Origin: Tomitella gaofuii
Lineage (GTDB): Bacteria; Actinomycetota; Actinomycetes; Mycobacteriales; Mycobacteriaceae
DNA length: 64,000 bases
Assembly (NCBI RefSeq): GCF_014126825.1
Contig: NZ_CP059900.1
Location: 868,001 to 932,000, forward strand
Reading direction: 5' to 3'
Shown: positions 32,919 to 42,107 of the stretch, piece after piece
Layout of the letters: each line of letters starts with the position of its first letter
How positions within the stretch are numbered: the first letter of the stretch is position 1
The notes under the pieces: model-generated
Databases searched by the model: none
Seen by the model: the letters and a program-made list of their open reading frames with translations, nothing else
What the model was told of the DNA's origin: nothing
Position numbers and translations under genes: made by a program

Positions 32919-33839
32919 GTGACCTCATCGGACACGCGGGCGGCGCGCCCTTCCGAACCGGTGGCGTTCGACGGCGCAGGGCTGGGGGTGTGGACGGACC
33001 CGGAACGCTTCGAGGTGACGGCCGAGCGCATCGCCGAGTACGCCGCCGCCACCAACGATCCCATCGAATCGCACCGGGCGGGCCGCGTCGCCCCGCCGGT
33101 GTTCGCAGTGGTGCCGGTGTTCCTGTCGATGGCGCCGGCCGCGCTGTCGGTGGCGCCGCCGGAGCTGCTGATGAAGCTGGTCCACGGAGAGCAGGACTTC
33201 CGGTTCCACCGGCCCATCGTTCCCGGTGACACGCTCGTCGCGCGGGCCCGCCCCGTCGGCTACGCGGGCAGGGGCAGCGGCTCCAGCGTGGTCGTGCACG
33301 CCGAGACGCGCACCGAGGCAGGTGAACTGGTGGGCGAGCAGTGGCTCACGGCGTTTTTCCGCGGCGTCGACGCGGGGCCGGGGGAGGGGGAACAGGCCCC
33401 GCCGCACCCGCTCGACCCGGCGCTGCGCGCCGCCGCGCCGGCGGCGGAGGTGCGCCAGCACATCGACGAGGACCAGACGTTCCGGTATTCCCCGGCCTCG
33501 GGCGACCCCATGCCGATCCACCTCGACGACGAGATCGCGCAGATGGCGGGCCTTCCGGGAATCATCAATCACGGCCTGTGCACGATGGCGTTCACCTCGT
33601 GGGCCGCGCTCACCGAGCTCGCCGGCGCGGACACGGCGCGGTTGCGACGGCTGGCCGTGCGGTTCGCGCGCCCGGTGCTTCCCGGGCAGACCATCGACAC
33701 CCGGTTCTGGCGTGCCGCACCGGGCTTCGCGGGCGCCGGCGAGACCGCCTATTCGTACGAGACCGTCGTCCCGGGCGGTGCGGGCGCGCCCGAGGCGACG
33801 GTCATCACCGACGGGCTCGCCGTCATCGCCGACGCCTGA
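32919..33839 (+). CDS. MaoC-type double hot-dog enoyl-CoA hydratase
   Basis: A 306-residue protein with two hot-dog domains (about 20-150 and 170-300). The second carries the hydratase-2 motif YSPASGDPMPIHLDDEIA followed by GIINHGLCTM, with the catalytic Asp and His. The first lacks it and likely shapes the substrate tunnel, as in MFE-2 hydratases. It should hydrate a trans-2-enoyl-CoA to the (R)-3-hydroxy product. It starts at GTG 32919, nine bases after the SRPBCC stop, and precedes the matching dehydrogenase. Confidence 0.87.
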   Translation: MTSSDTRAARPSEPVAFDGAGLGVWTDPERFEVTAERIAEYAAATNDPIESHRAGRVAPPVFAVVPVFLSMAPAALSVAPPELLMKLVHGEQDFRFHRPIVPGDTLVARARPVGYAGRGSGSSVVVHAETRTEAGELVGEQWLTAFFRGVDAGPGEGEQAPPHPLDPALRAAAPAAEVRQHIDEDQTFRYSPASGDPMPIHLDDEIAQMAGLPGIINHGLCTMAFTSWAALTELAGADTARLRRLAVRFARPVLPGQTIDTRFWRAAPGFAGAGETAYSYETVVPGGAGAPEATVITDGLAVIADA

Positions 33840-33901
33840 CCGGCGGGCCCGATCAGGGCGGGCGCCGCCATCCACCACGACATCGCAAGGGAGAGTTGCA
33901 C

Positions 33902-34771
33902 ATGGGAATCCTGGACGGACGCGTAGCGGTCATCACCGGCGCGGGGCGCGGCATCGGCCGCGAACACGCGCTGCTGTTCGCCCGTGAGGGGGCGCGGGTC
34001 GTCGTCAACGACGTCGGCGGCGCCAACGACGGCTCGGGGGCCGACGAGGGGCCGGCCCAGCAGGTGGTCGACGAGATCCGCGCCGCGGGCGGAGAGGCCG
34101 TGGCGAACACCGGCAGCGTTGCCTCGTGGGCCGACGCGGCTGCCGCCGTCGACCAGGCGGTCGACGAGTTCGGCCGGCTTGACATCCTCGTCAACAACGC
34201 GGGCATCCTGCGCGACGCGTTCATCGCGGGCATGGACGAAAACCAGTGGGACGCGGTGCTGGCCGTGCACCTCAAGGGGCACGCGGGCATGCTGCACCAC
34301 GCGGCCGCGTACTGGAAGGCACAGACCAAGGCGGGCGAGCCGGTGGACGCGGCGGTCGTCAACACCGCCTCCGCCTCGGGGACGTTCATGCCGAACGCGG
34401 GTCAGGCCAACTACGGCGCCGCCAAGGCCGGCATCGCCGCACTCACACTGGTGGCGGCCGACGAGCTGGACCGCTATGGGGTGCGCGTCAACGCCATCGC
34501 GCCCATTGCGCGCACGCGGCTGACACTGGCGACGCCGGGCATGGGCGCGTTGTTCGCCCAGGAGGTGCCCGCCGGGGAGTTCGACGCGTTCAGCCCCGCG
34601 AACATCTCCCCCGTCGTCGCGCACCTGGCGTCGCAGAAGTGCTCGCTCACCGGCAAGGTGTTCGCGGTGCAGGGCGGTGCTATCTCGGAGCTCGCGGGGT
34701 GGCACGACGTCTCTACCATCGAGGCGGACGGCCCGTGGGAGCTCGACGACCTCGCGGCAAGGCTCGGGTGA
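33902..34771 (+). CDS. SDR 3-hydroxyacyl-CoA dehydrogenase, MFE-2/17beta-HSD4-like
   Basis: A 289-residue short-chain dehydrogenase. NAD site TGAGRGIG at about 13-20, VVVNDVGG, NNAG at 98-101, catalytic Ser in NTASASGTF, and Tyr and Lys in NYGAAKAG. The VVVNDVGG insertion and the NNAGILRD stretch are typical of the dehydrogenase domain of peroxisomal multifunctional enzyme 2, which oxidises (R)-3-hydroxyacyl-CoA made by a MaoC-type hydratase. The neighbouring hydratase fits. ATG 33902 has AGGGAGAG upstream. The stop overlaps the next start. Confidence 0.88.
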   Translation: MGILDGRVAVITGAGRGIGREHALLFAREGARVVVNDVGGANDGSGADEGPAQQVVDEIRAAGGEAVANTGSVASWADAAAAVDQAVDEFGRLDILVNNAGILRDAFIAGMDENQWDAVLAVHLKGHAGMLHHAAAYWKAQTKAGEPVDAAVVNTASASGTFMPNAGQANYGAAKAGIAALTLVAADELDRYGVRVNAIAPIARTRLTLATPGMGALFAQEVPAGEFDAFSPANISPVVAHLASQKCSLTGKVFAVQGGAISELAGWHDVSTIEADGPWELDDLAARLG

Positions 34772-37041
34772 GCGCCATGGCCGCCGAACGCCGCCGCGCC
34801 GCATACGAGCTGGGGCTGGGTCTCGTCGAGGAGCACACGGCCCTCGCGGAATCGGTGCGCGCCTTCGCCGAGCGCACGATCACCGCCGACGGGGTGCGGG
34901 CGGCGCTCGAGGCGCCCGAGGAGGAGAAGTTCCCGTGGTACTGGCCGGACCTGTCCGCGCAGGACCTGTTGGGATTGCACGTTCCCGAGGAACAGGGAGG
35001 TTCCGGGGGCGGGCTGCTCACCGCCGCGGTGGCGCTCGAGGCCCTCGGACGCACCGTCGCGCCGGGACCGTACGTCCCCACGGTGCTCGCGTCGGCGGTA
35101 CTCGCCGCAGCGGACGACAAGGCGGGGATCGACCTGCTGCCGGGCCTGATCTCCGGCGAGCGCACGGGCGCGGTCGCGCTGGGTCCCGCCGTCGCGGGGG
35201 CCGCGGGGATCACGGGCCGACGCGACGCGGACGGACTTGTGCTCGACGGTGTCCTCGACGCGGTGCTGGGCGCCGCGGCGGCCGACATGGTGGTCGTGCC
35301 CGTGACGATGGTCGGCGAGGCCAGGGGTGACGGGGCCGGCGGGGCCACGGAAACGGTGTGGGTCGCGGTCGACGGCCCGCAGCTGCGGCGCACCGAGCAG
35401 GACGGGGTGGACCTGCTGCGCCGGTCTGCGCGCGTCGAGGCGACCGGGCTCCGGGTGCCGGAATCCCGGGTGCTGGCGGCGCTGGATCCCGACCGTGTGC
35501 GTGCCCTGGCGACGGTCCTGCTCGGGGCCGAGGCGCTGGGCGTGCTGTCCTGGTGCGTGTCCACGGCGGCGGAGTATGCGAAGACGCGCGAGCAGTTCGG
35601 GCGCCCCATCGGCAGGTTCCAGGCGGTCAAGCACACCTGTGCACGGATGGGCATCGCGCTGGAGAAGGCGCGGGCGACGCTGTGGGACGCCGCCCGCGCG
35701 CTGGACGGGGACGACGCCGACGCGGTGCTCGCCGCAGACATCGCCGCCACCGTGGTGCCCGATGCGGCGGTGGAAGTGGCGCAGCAATGCATCCAGGTGC
35801 ACGGGGGCATCGGCTTCACCTGGGAGCACGACGCACACCTGTACTACCGCCGGGCACTGGCGATCCGCGCCGTCCTGGGCACCCGGGAGGAGCGCGCAGG
35901 CCGGGTGGCGGCGGCCGCGCTCGCCGGCATCCGCCGCGAGTGCACGCTGGAGCTTCCGGAGGAGGCCGATGCGCTGCGCGCGCCCATCGCGGATGCATTG
36001 CGCGGCATCGCCGCGATCGACGACGAGGACGAACAGCTCGTCGCGCTCGGCGACGGAGGCTGGGTGCAGCCGCACCTGCCGCGGCCGTACGGGCGCGGGG
36101 CGGGCCCCCTCGAACAGATCGTCATCTCCGAGGAGATCGGCACGGCGGACATCGCCATGCCGCAGCTGCTCATGGGCGGCTGGGCAGTCCAGGCGATCGT
36201 CGCGCACGGCACCGAACGGCAGAAGCGCGAACTCGTCGTCCCCACGCTGCGCGGGGAGGTGGTGTGGTGCCAGCTTTTCAGCGAGCCGGGTGCCGGTTCC
36301 GACCTGGCGTCCCTGACCACCCGGGCCGTGCGCGTCGACGGCGGCTGGGAGATCACCGGCCAGAAGATCTGGACCACCGTCGCCCAGTTCGCGCAGTGGG
36401 CCATGCTCATCGCCCGGACGGACCCGGAGGCGCCCAAGCACGAGGGCATCACCTACTTCGTGCTCGACATGTCCACGCCCGGTGTCACGGTGCGGCCGCT
36501 GCGAGAGATGACCGGTTCGGCGCTGTTCAACGAAGTGTTCCTGGACCGCGTGTTCATTCCGGACTCGGACGTGGTGGGGGAGGTGGACGACGGCTGGCAC
36601 GTCGCACGCACGACCCTCGCCGGCGAGCGCGTGGCGTTGAGCCAGAAGATGGAGGCCTACGCCACCGACGCCGACCTGCTGGCCTTCGCACGCGGCCGCA
36701 CGCTCACCCCGGTGGGCCGCCACGAGCTCGGCGAGCTCGTGGCGGAGAGTCAGGCGGTGGACCTGCTCGGCGTGCGCACGGTCCTGGGGCAGCTCTCGGG
36801 CACGGACGTGAGCACCACGTCGAGCGTGGGCAAGCTGCTGGCGATGGGGCTCGGCCAGTCGATCGCCGAGTATGTGGTGGCGCAGCTCGGCCCGGCGGGC
36901 GCGGTGGCGGTGCCGGGTATGCCCAGCGACAAGGCGATCGAACAGCTCATCGCCGGGCGGGCCACCACCATCTACGGCGGCACCACGGAGGTGCAGCTCA
37001 ATGTGATCGCCGAGCGGATGCTGGGCCTCCCGCGGGACTGA
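34768..37041 (+). CDS. Fused double acyl-CoA dehydrogenase (FadE)
   Basis: A 757-residue protein with two acyl-CoA dehydrogenase halves, about twice the normal length. Half one (residues 1 to about 385) has AKTREQFGRPIGRFQAVKH and VHGGIGFTWEHDAH. Half two has the flavin region CQLFSEPGAGSDLASL and ends with TTIYGGTTEVQLNVIAERML. Such fusions correspond to the alpha-beta heterotetramers used for steroid side chains in Mycobacteriales (FadE34 type). It would supply the first oxidation for the downstream hydratase-dehydrogenase-thiolase set. GTG 34768 overlaps the SDR stop; ATG 34777 is also possible. A hairpin terminator follows. Confidence 0.87.
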   Translation: MSAMAAERRRAAYELGLGLVEEHTALAESVRAFAERTITADGVRAALEAPEEEKFPWYWPDLSAQDLLGLHVPEEQGGSGGGLLTAAVALEALGRTVAPGPYVPTVLASAVLAAADDKAGIDLLPGLISGERTGAVALGPAVAGAAGITGRRDADGLVLDGVLDAVLGAAAADMVVVPVTMVGEARGDGAGGATETVWVAVDGPQLRRTEQDGVDLLRRSARVEATGLRVPESRVLAALDPDRVRALATVLLGAEALGVLSWCVSTAAEYAKTREQFGRPIGRFQAVKHTCARMGIALEKARATLWDAARALDGDDADAVLAADIAATVVPDAAVEVAQQCIQVHGGIGFTWEHDAHLYYRRALAIRAVLGTREERAGRVAAAALAGIRRECTLELPEEADALRAPIADALRGIAAIDDEDEQLVALGDGGWVQPHLPRPYGRGAGPLEQIVISEEIGTADIAMPQLLMGGWAVQAIVAHGTERQKRELVVPTLRGEVVWCQLFSEPGAGSDLASLTTRAVRVDGGWEITGQKIWTTVAQFAQWAMLIARTDPEAPKHEGITYFVLDMSTPGVTVRPLREMTGSALFNEVFLDRVFIPDSDVVGEVDDGWHVARTTLAGERVALSQKMEAYATDADLLAFARGRTLTPVGRHELGELVAESQAVDLLGVRTVLGQLSGTDVSTTSSVGKLLAMGLGQSIAEYVVAQLGPAGAVAVPGMPSDKAIEQLIAGRATTIYGGTTEVQLNVIAERMLGLPRD

Positions 37042-37045
37042 CCGC

Positions 37046-37074
37046 CCCGCCGCGCGACACGATCGCGCGGCGGG
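37046..37074 (+). terminator. Hairpin after the fused FadE gene
   Basis: CCCGCCGCGCGA (37046-37057) pairs perfectly with 37063-37074 around CACGA, four bases after the stop. It closes the thiolase operon. Confidence 0.75.
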
Positions 37075-37146
37075 ATCTCCCGGCAAGGCGACGGACTGCG
37101 GCGCCGTCGGCGATCATGGGTGCATCGGTCCGAGACAGGAGGCGGG

Positions 37147-38019
37147 ATGCGCGACATGGACGCTGGGGCAGGGTCTGATTCCGGAGGGCCGGCGGACCCG
37201 GTCGGCGACCTGGACTGGGACGGGGAGCACGGCGCGTTCTGGGTGCGCGAGCAGGAGCACCAGGATGCGGTGTTGCAGCCGTTCGTCGCGCCCCTGCTCG
37301 ACGCGGCCGTGGTCGGTTCGGGCACCGCGGTGCTCGACGTGGGATGCGGCTGCGGGGCCACCACGCGGGCGGCCGCCATGCGCGGGGCGGCTCCCGTGGT
37401 GGGGCTCGACCTGTCCTCGGCGATGCTCGCCCGGGCGAGGGAACTCGCTGTGGCGCAGGGGGTCGAGGGCGTGGACTTCGTGCAGGGCGACGCACAGGAG
37501 CACCCCTTCGCGCCGGCGACGTTCGACGCCGTGATCAGCCGCTTCGGCGTCATGTTCTTCGACGACCCGCCCACAGCGTTCCGCGGGTTCGCGCGCGCCC
37601 TGCGCCCGGGCGGCAGCCTGGCCTTCGTGTGCTGGCAGTCGGCCCGCCGCAACCCGCACATCTCGCTGCCGATGCGCGCCATCGTCACCGCGTTCCCCGA
37701 TGCGCTGCCCCGGGACACGCCCCAGCCGCCGTTCAGCATGGCCGAACCCGACGAGGTCCGGGATCTGCTCGCCGGCGCCGGATTCGGCGACGTCGAGTGT
37801 GCGCCGATCGAGCAGCGACTGCGCGTCGGCGACGACGTCGACCAGGTGCTGGCGCACTATCTGGCCGGGCCGATGGCCCGTCGGCTGCTCGAGCGGCAGC
37901 CGGCCGAGGAGATCGAGGAGGTGACCGCGCGCATCCGCGCGCAGTTGGCCGAGCACGCCGGCGCCGACGGCGTCCACCTGGGGTCGGCCGCGTGGCTGGT
38001 GACCGCCCGCGCCCGTTGA
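37147..38019 (+). CDS. Class I SAM-dependent methyltransferase
   Basis: A 290-residue methyltransferase of the ubiE/Methyltransf_11 kind. The SAM-binding motif VLDVGCGCGATTR is at about residues 65-77, with GLDLSSAML as the acidic loop and the post-motif FDAVISRFGVMFFDD. The substrate is unknown; no neighbour suggests one. ATG 37147 follows AGGAGG at 37137-37142 closely; ATG 37156 would give better spacing. Confidence 0.83.
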   Translation: MRDMDAGAGSDSGGPADPVGDLDWDGEHGAFWVREQEHQDAVLQPFVAPLLDAAVVGSGTAVLDVGCGCGATTRAAAMRGAAPVVGLDLSSAMLARARELAVAQGVEGVDFVQGDAQEHPFAPATFDAVISRFGVMFFDDPPTAFRGFARALRPGGSLAFVCWQSARRNPHISLPMRAIVTAFPDALPRDTPQPPFSMAEPDEVRDLLAGAGFGDVECAPIEQRLRVGDDVDQVLAHYLAGPMARRLLERQPAEEIEEVTARIRAQLAEHAGADGVHLGSAAWLVTARAR

Positions 38020-38060
38020 AGTGCGCCGCCGCCGTGCCCGCGTCCGCTACCGTAGCGGCT

Positions 38061-39677
38061 GTGAACGGGGACGATGCGGAGGGCGACGGCGGAGCCGAAC
38101 CGCAAGATCGTGGGAGGCAACAGGATTCCGGTCGGCAGGAGGGACGCGGGGCCGCGGGAGACGGCCCCTTGCGCACCGGCGCGAACGCGGGTGCGGCCCT
38201 GGCGAGCGCGCTGCTCGGCGGGTTCGTGTTGGCGGGAGCCGAGTTTCCGCACGCGCCGAGACGGGTGAACTTCGCTTTCGTCGAGTCCGGCGCCCCCGGT
38301 GCCGACGGCGGAATCGTCCGCGCACCCTGGGAATGGCTGCAGCACCTGGCACCCGGAATCGGAGTCCTCGTCGCAGTGGGCGCCTGCGCGCTGCTCGAAC
38401 TCGGGGAACGGCGATCCGCCGGCGGCGGCCCGGGCGGCGTGCGCACCAGGCCGGTGCCGCGTCGCGTCAGATCCTGGTCGGTGGCGCTGGGCGGCGTCGT
38501 GCTGCTCTCGGTGCTGCTCGCGGCCGACCGCGGTGTGGTGACGTCCGGCGTGGACGCGGCGACGGCGGTGGGTCTCGCGGTGGGCGCAGGTGTGCTGCTC
38601 GGGGCGGCGGGGCAGGCCTCGAGCGGACGGCGGTGGGCGCTGCCCGTGTTCCTCGGCGGCGCCGCAGTGGCATGCGTGCTCGCCCGGCCCGCTGCGGTGA
38701 CCTGGGCTATGAACACCTTCAGCGGCGGGTCGTCCGCGTTCCTGGTCGACGGTGCTGCGGCGGAATCCGGTTCATGGTGGTGGCCGCTGGCCGTCGCCGG
38801 GGTCGTGATCGTCGTCGCGGCGCTGGCAGAAGCCCTGCCGCCGATGCGCCGGTCCGGCTCCGGCGACGACACCACGGCGTCCCCGCAGAGGAGGCCCTCG
38901 GGCGCCGACCGCGGAGCGGCGATCCGCGCCGGTGCGCTGACGCTGGCGGTGGCGGGCGGATTCGGCCTCCACCTGTTCGCCCGGTCGTCGGACGGGTGGG
39001 GAGCGATGGCGTCGGCGCTCGCGTTGACCGTGGTGCTGTTCGGGCTGTGCGGTCTGCTGCTGGGCGGTGACGGCGTGATCCTGCCGGCGGCGCTGGCGAC
39101 GACGACGGCGGCGGCGCCGCTCGCGGCGGAAGCGACCGGCACGATGGTCCTGGGGATGCCGGTGATCGTCGCGTTCGTCGTCCTCGGTGTCGCGGCCGCG
39201 GTGGCGGGGGTGCGGTGGCCGTCGGCGGGGCTCGGCTTCGCGGTGCTGTCGGTGGCGGGCGTCCTCGGCGTCGTGACGTTCGGCGATGCGCAGACGCTCG
39301 TCGTGTTCCGGCTGCTCGTTGCGGCGGTCGGCGGCGCGTACCTGCTGTCGTCGTGTGTCGTGCAGCTGCCGGCGGGATCCGGTTCCGTGGAATCGCCGGT
39401 CCCCTGGGCGGGTGGATGCGCCGGGGTCCGGTGCCGCGCGCAGCATGCGGTGCCGGCCGCGGCGTTGCTGTTCGCGACGTCCGCTCCGGCGGCGCTCGCC
39501 GAGAAGGTGTCGGCGCGGTTGCGTGCGCTGCCCGGCGACGTCCTCGCAGGGGCCGGAGCGGAAGGGGCGTCGCCGGGGGTCGGAGTGGCGATGGTGCTCA
39601 CCGTGGCCGGCTGCGCCGTCGCCTACGCGCTGATCACGCTCCGCACTGCGCGCCCGGCACTGTGGGGCACGTCATAG
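38061..39677 (+). CDS. Multi-pass membrane protein, unrecognised
   Basis: I do not recognise this 538-residue protein. After a hydrophilic, Gly/Gln-rich N-terminus of about 35 residues it has about ten to twelve hydrophobic segments rich in Ala, Val and Leu, such as SVALGGVVLLSVLLAADRGV and VIVAFVVLGVAAAVAGVRW. A Cys-rich short loop (CAGVRCRAQ) lies near residue 460. There is no transporter signature. GTG 38061 is preceded by TACCGT at 38049-38054 and no ribosome site, which fits a leaderless start. It stands alone between the methyltransferase and the lipase gene. Confidence 0.6.
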   Translation: MNGDDAEGDGGAEPQDRGRQQDSGRQEGRGAAGDGPLRTGANAGAALASALLGGFVLAGAEFPHAPRRVNFAFVESGAPGADGGIVRAPWEWLQHLAPGIGVLVAVGACALLELGERRSAGGGPGGVRTRPVPRRVRSWSVALGGVVLLSVLLAADRGVVTSGVDAATAVGLAVGAGVLLGAAGQASSGRRWALPVFLGGAAVACVLARPAAVTWAMNTFSGGSSAFLVDGAAAESGSWWWPLAVAGVVIVVAALAEALPPMRRSGSGDDTTASPQRRPSGADRGAAIRAGALTLAVAGGFGLHLFARSSDGWGAMASALALTVVLFGLCGLLLGGDGVILPAALATTTAAAPLAAEATGTMVLGMPVIVAFVVLGVAAAVAGVRWPSAGLGFAVLSVAGVLGVVTFGDAQTLVVFRLLVAAVGGAYLLSSCVVQLPAGSGSVESPVPWAGGCAGVRCRAQHAVPAAALLFATSAPAALAEKVSARLRALPGDVLAGAGAEGASPGVGVAMVLTVAGCAVAYALITLRTARPALWGTS

Positions 39678-39729
39678 GACGGGTGTATAGTTAGCGGCGA
39701 TTCGGAGCCGAACGAAGGTGAGGCGAGCA

Positions 39730-41037
39730 GTGGCTGCACGAGACCTGGCTGCACGAGACCTGGCGGCGCGCATGCGTGGCCGGGCGCCGCATGCCCGCGC
39801 GGCGGCCGGCCACGGCGGGCGCCTCGCGGCGGTGGGTGCGGCCCTCGCCGCGGTCGGCGCGCTCACGTTGGCGCCCACTGTGTCGGCCGCGCCGGCCCCG
39901 GCCCCGGCCGCCGCGCATGCCGAGGCGCTCGCACCGCTCGCGCCGGGCACGCTGTTGTCGGACCCCGTCGCGATCGACCCGTCCGCAGCGGACGGTGCGC
40001 TGTGGATCCCGGGCACCGCGCAGGCCTGGAAGGTCGAATACCGCACCACGACGTCCGGTGAGGAGCCCGCGGCGAGCACCGGCACGGTATACGTGCCGCA
40101 GGGGCAGGCGCCGGAGGGCGGCTGGCCGGTGATCTCGTGGGCGCACGGCACCACCGGGCTCGGCGACGCGTGCGCGCCGTCGGACACCGGGTGGTCGCAG
40201 CGCGATCTCGACTACCTCGCGCACTGGATGGGCCAGGGGTACGCGGTGGTCGCCACCGATTACGCGGGCCTCGGCACACCCGGCGGAATGCCCTACCTGG
40301 ACGGCAAGGTCGAGGCGCACAACGTCGTCGACATGGTCAAGGCCGGGCGGAACGTGGCCGGGGCGGACCTGTCCCGCGAATGGGTGGTCATCGGCCAGTC
40401 GCAGGGCGGCGGCGCGGCCATCACGACGGCGCGCTACGCCGACGAGTACGGCGGACCGGACCTCGACTACCGGGGCGCGGTGGGCACCGGGGTGCCGGCG
40501 TACATCGAGAACATCGTCGCGATCGCGGGCCCCGGCATGCCGCCGATCGCCCTGCCGAAGGGCATGACCGCCTACGGCCTCTACATCCTCGCGGGCCTCG
40601 ACACCGCGCACCCCGAGCTGGGCATCCCGTCCGTGCTCACCGACCAGGGCCGCGTGCTGCTCGGCCAGGCGAAGGCGCAGTGCCTCGGCGACTTCGAACA
40701 GACCGCGGCGGGGACCGTCCTGGGGTCGCTGTTCACCGCGCCGCTGTCGTCGCTGCCGGACTTCCACCGGGTGCTGTTCGACTACATGAAGATGCCGGAG
40801 GACGGCTTCGGTCAGCCGTTCTTCATCGGGCAGGGGCTCAAGGACACCGACATCATCATGCCGTCGACGCTGATCTACGCCGAGACGCTGCGGCGCAACG
40901 GCCAGCCGCTCACCTTCCGCGCGTATCCCACCGACCACAGCGGCACCATGGCGGCGTCGCTGCCGGACAGCACGCCGTTCGTGCGGGCGCTGTTCGACGG
41001 GAACCCGCCCGCGCCGTCGTTCGGCTCCGCGGAGTAG
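39730..41037 (+). CDS. Secreted lipase-like alpha/beta hydrolase
   Basis: A 435-residue exported hydrolase resembling secretory (LIP-type) lipases. The signal peptide (AAVGALTLAPTVSA) follows an Arg-rich start. The nucleophile is the Ser of VIGQSQGGGAA, and ISWAHGTTGLGDACAP provides the oxyanion region. The acid and His are probably in the C-terminal part, with the His in PTDHSGTM. Start choice is difficult: GTG 39718, GTG 39730 and ATG 39772 share the frame, and a 15-bp duplication lies between them. GAGG at 39720-39723 supports 39730. A TATAGT at 39686-39691 may be the -10 box. Confidence 0.78.
   Translation: MAARDLAARDLAARMRGRAPHARAAAGHGGRLAAVGAALAAVGALTLAPTVSAAPAPAPAAAHAEALAPLAPGTLLSDPVAIDPSAADGALWIPGTAQAWKVEYRTTTSGEEPAASTGTVYVPQGQAPEGGWPVISWAHGTTGLGDACAPSDTGWSQRDLDYLAHWMGQGYAVVATDYAGLGTPGGMPYLDGKVEAHNVVDMVKAGRNVAGADLSREWVVIGQSQGGGAAITTARYADEYGGPDLDYRGAVGTGVPAYIENIVAIAGPGMPPIALPKGMTAYGLYILAGLDTAHPELGIPSVLTDQGRVLLGQAKAQCLGDFEQTAAGTVLGSLFTAPLSSLPDFHRVLFDYMKMPEDGFGQPFFIGQGLKDTDIIMPSTLIYAETLRRNGQPLTFRAYPTDHSGTMAASLPDSTPFVRALFDGNPPAPSFGSAE
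39733..39762 (+). repeat. 15-bp tandem duplication at the lipase N-terminus
   Basis: GCTGCACGAGACCTG occurs twice without a gap (39733-39747 and 39748-39762), giving AARDLAARDLAAR if translation starts at 39730. If ATG 39772 is the real start, the repeat lies in the leader. Confidence 0.9.
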
Positions 41038-41096
41038 ATCGTGGCAGTCTGGGTGGCGAGCACGGTCACAGCAGCCGCACAGACGGGAACAGCCAC

Positions 41097-42089
41097 ATGA
41101 GCGCGGACGGCACCTATCCTGCGTACGTCGTCGAGGAGAAGGGCGAGCCCGCACGGCTGAGGCGGCTGACCGACGCGGACCTGCCGGACGGCGACGTGAC
41201 GGTGGACGTCACGCACTCGTCGCTCAACTTCAAGGACGGCCTCGCGGTGACCGGCAAGGGCCCCATCGCGCGCAGGTTGCCGATGGTGTGCGGGATCGAC
41301 CTGGCGGGCAGGGTGTCCGCCTCGGAGTCGCCGCGCTGGAAGCCGGGCGATGAGGTGGTGCTCACCGGGTGGGGGCTGTCCGAGACGCACCCCGGCGGGT
41401 ACACCGCGCGCCAGCGGGTCCGCGGAGAGTGGCTGGTGGCCCTGCCGGAGGCGCTCACCGCCGAGCAGTCGATGGCGGTCGGGACGGCGGGGCTGACCGC
41501 CATGCTGTGCGTGCTCGCACTCGAAGAGTCCGGCATGACTCCGCAGCAAGGGCCGGTGCTGGTCACCGGCGCGTCGGGCGGCGTGGGCAGCGTGGCCGTC
41601 GCGGTGCTCGCGACGCTCGGCTACGAGGTGGTCGCCGCGACCGGCCGCCCCGAGTCGCACGGATATCTCACCGCGCTGGGGGCGTCGTCGTTCGTCGACC
41701 GCGCCGAGCTGTCCGAGCCGGGGCGCCCATTGCAGAAGGAACGGTGGGCGCACGCGGTGGACACGGTGGGCAGCACCACGCTGGTGTCGGTGCTCGCGCA
41801 GACCGCCTACCGGGGCTCCGTCGCCGCGTGCGGGCTCGCCGGCGGCAACGACCTGCCCGCCACGGTGCTGCCGTTCATCCTGCGCGGAGTGTCCCTGCTG
41901 GGCGTGGACTCGGTGCAGTGCCCCACGCACGTGCGCACCGAGGCATGGGCCCGGCTGGGTGCGGACCTCCCGCAGGGGCTGCTGGCGAGCCTCACCACCG
42001 TGCGCGGGTTCGCGGACATCCCGCAGCTCGCCGAGGACATCCTGGCGGGCCGGACGCGGGGACGCGTGGTCATCGACATCCACGGGTGA
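41097..42089 (+). CDS. MDR-family quinone/acrylyl-CoA reductase, YhdH/AcuI-like
   Basis: A 330-residue zinc-independent medium-chain reductase. The N-terminal part has VTHSSLNFKDGLAVTGKG, typical of YhdH, and the NADP site is VLVTGASGGVGSVAVAVLA at about 155-173. YhdH/AcuI enzymes reduce acrylyl-CoA or related unsaturated compounds. Zinc ligands of alcohol dehydrogenases are absent. It is 59 bases downstream of the lipase gene and convergent with the DUF1992 fusion gene, only 18 bases separating the two stops. Confidence 0.85.
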   Translation: MSADGTYPAYVVEEKGEPARLRRLTDADLPDGDVTVDVTHSSLNFKDGLAVTGKGPIARRLPMVCGIDLAGRVSASESPRWKPGDEVVLTGWGLSETHPGGYTARQRVRGEWLVALPEALTAEQSMAVGTAGLTAMLCVLALEESGMTPQQGPVLVTGASGGVGSVAVAVLATLGYEVVAATGRPESHGYLTALGASSFVDRAELSEPGRPLQKERWAHAVDTVGSTTLVSVLAQTAYRGSVAACGLAGGNDLPATVLPFILRGVSLLGVDSVQCPTHVRTEAWARLGADLPQGLLASLTTVRGFADIPQLAEDILAGRTRGRVVIDIHG

Positions 42090-42107
42090 CGGTCTGCGGC
42101 CGGGTTC

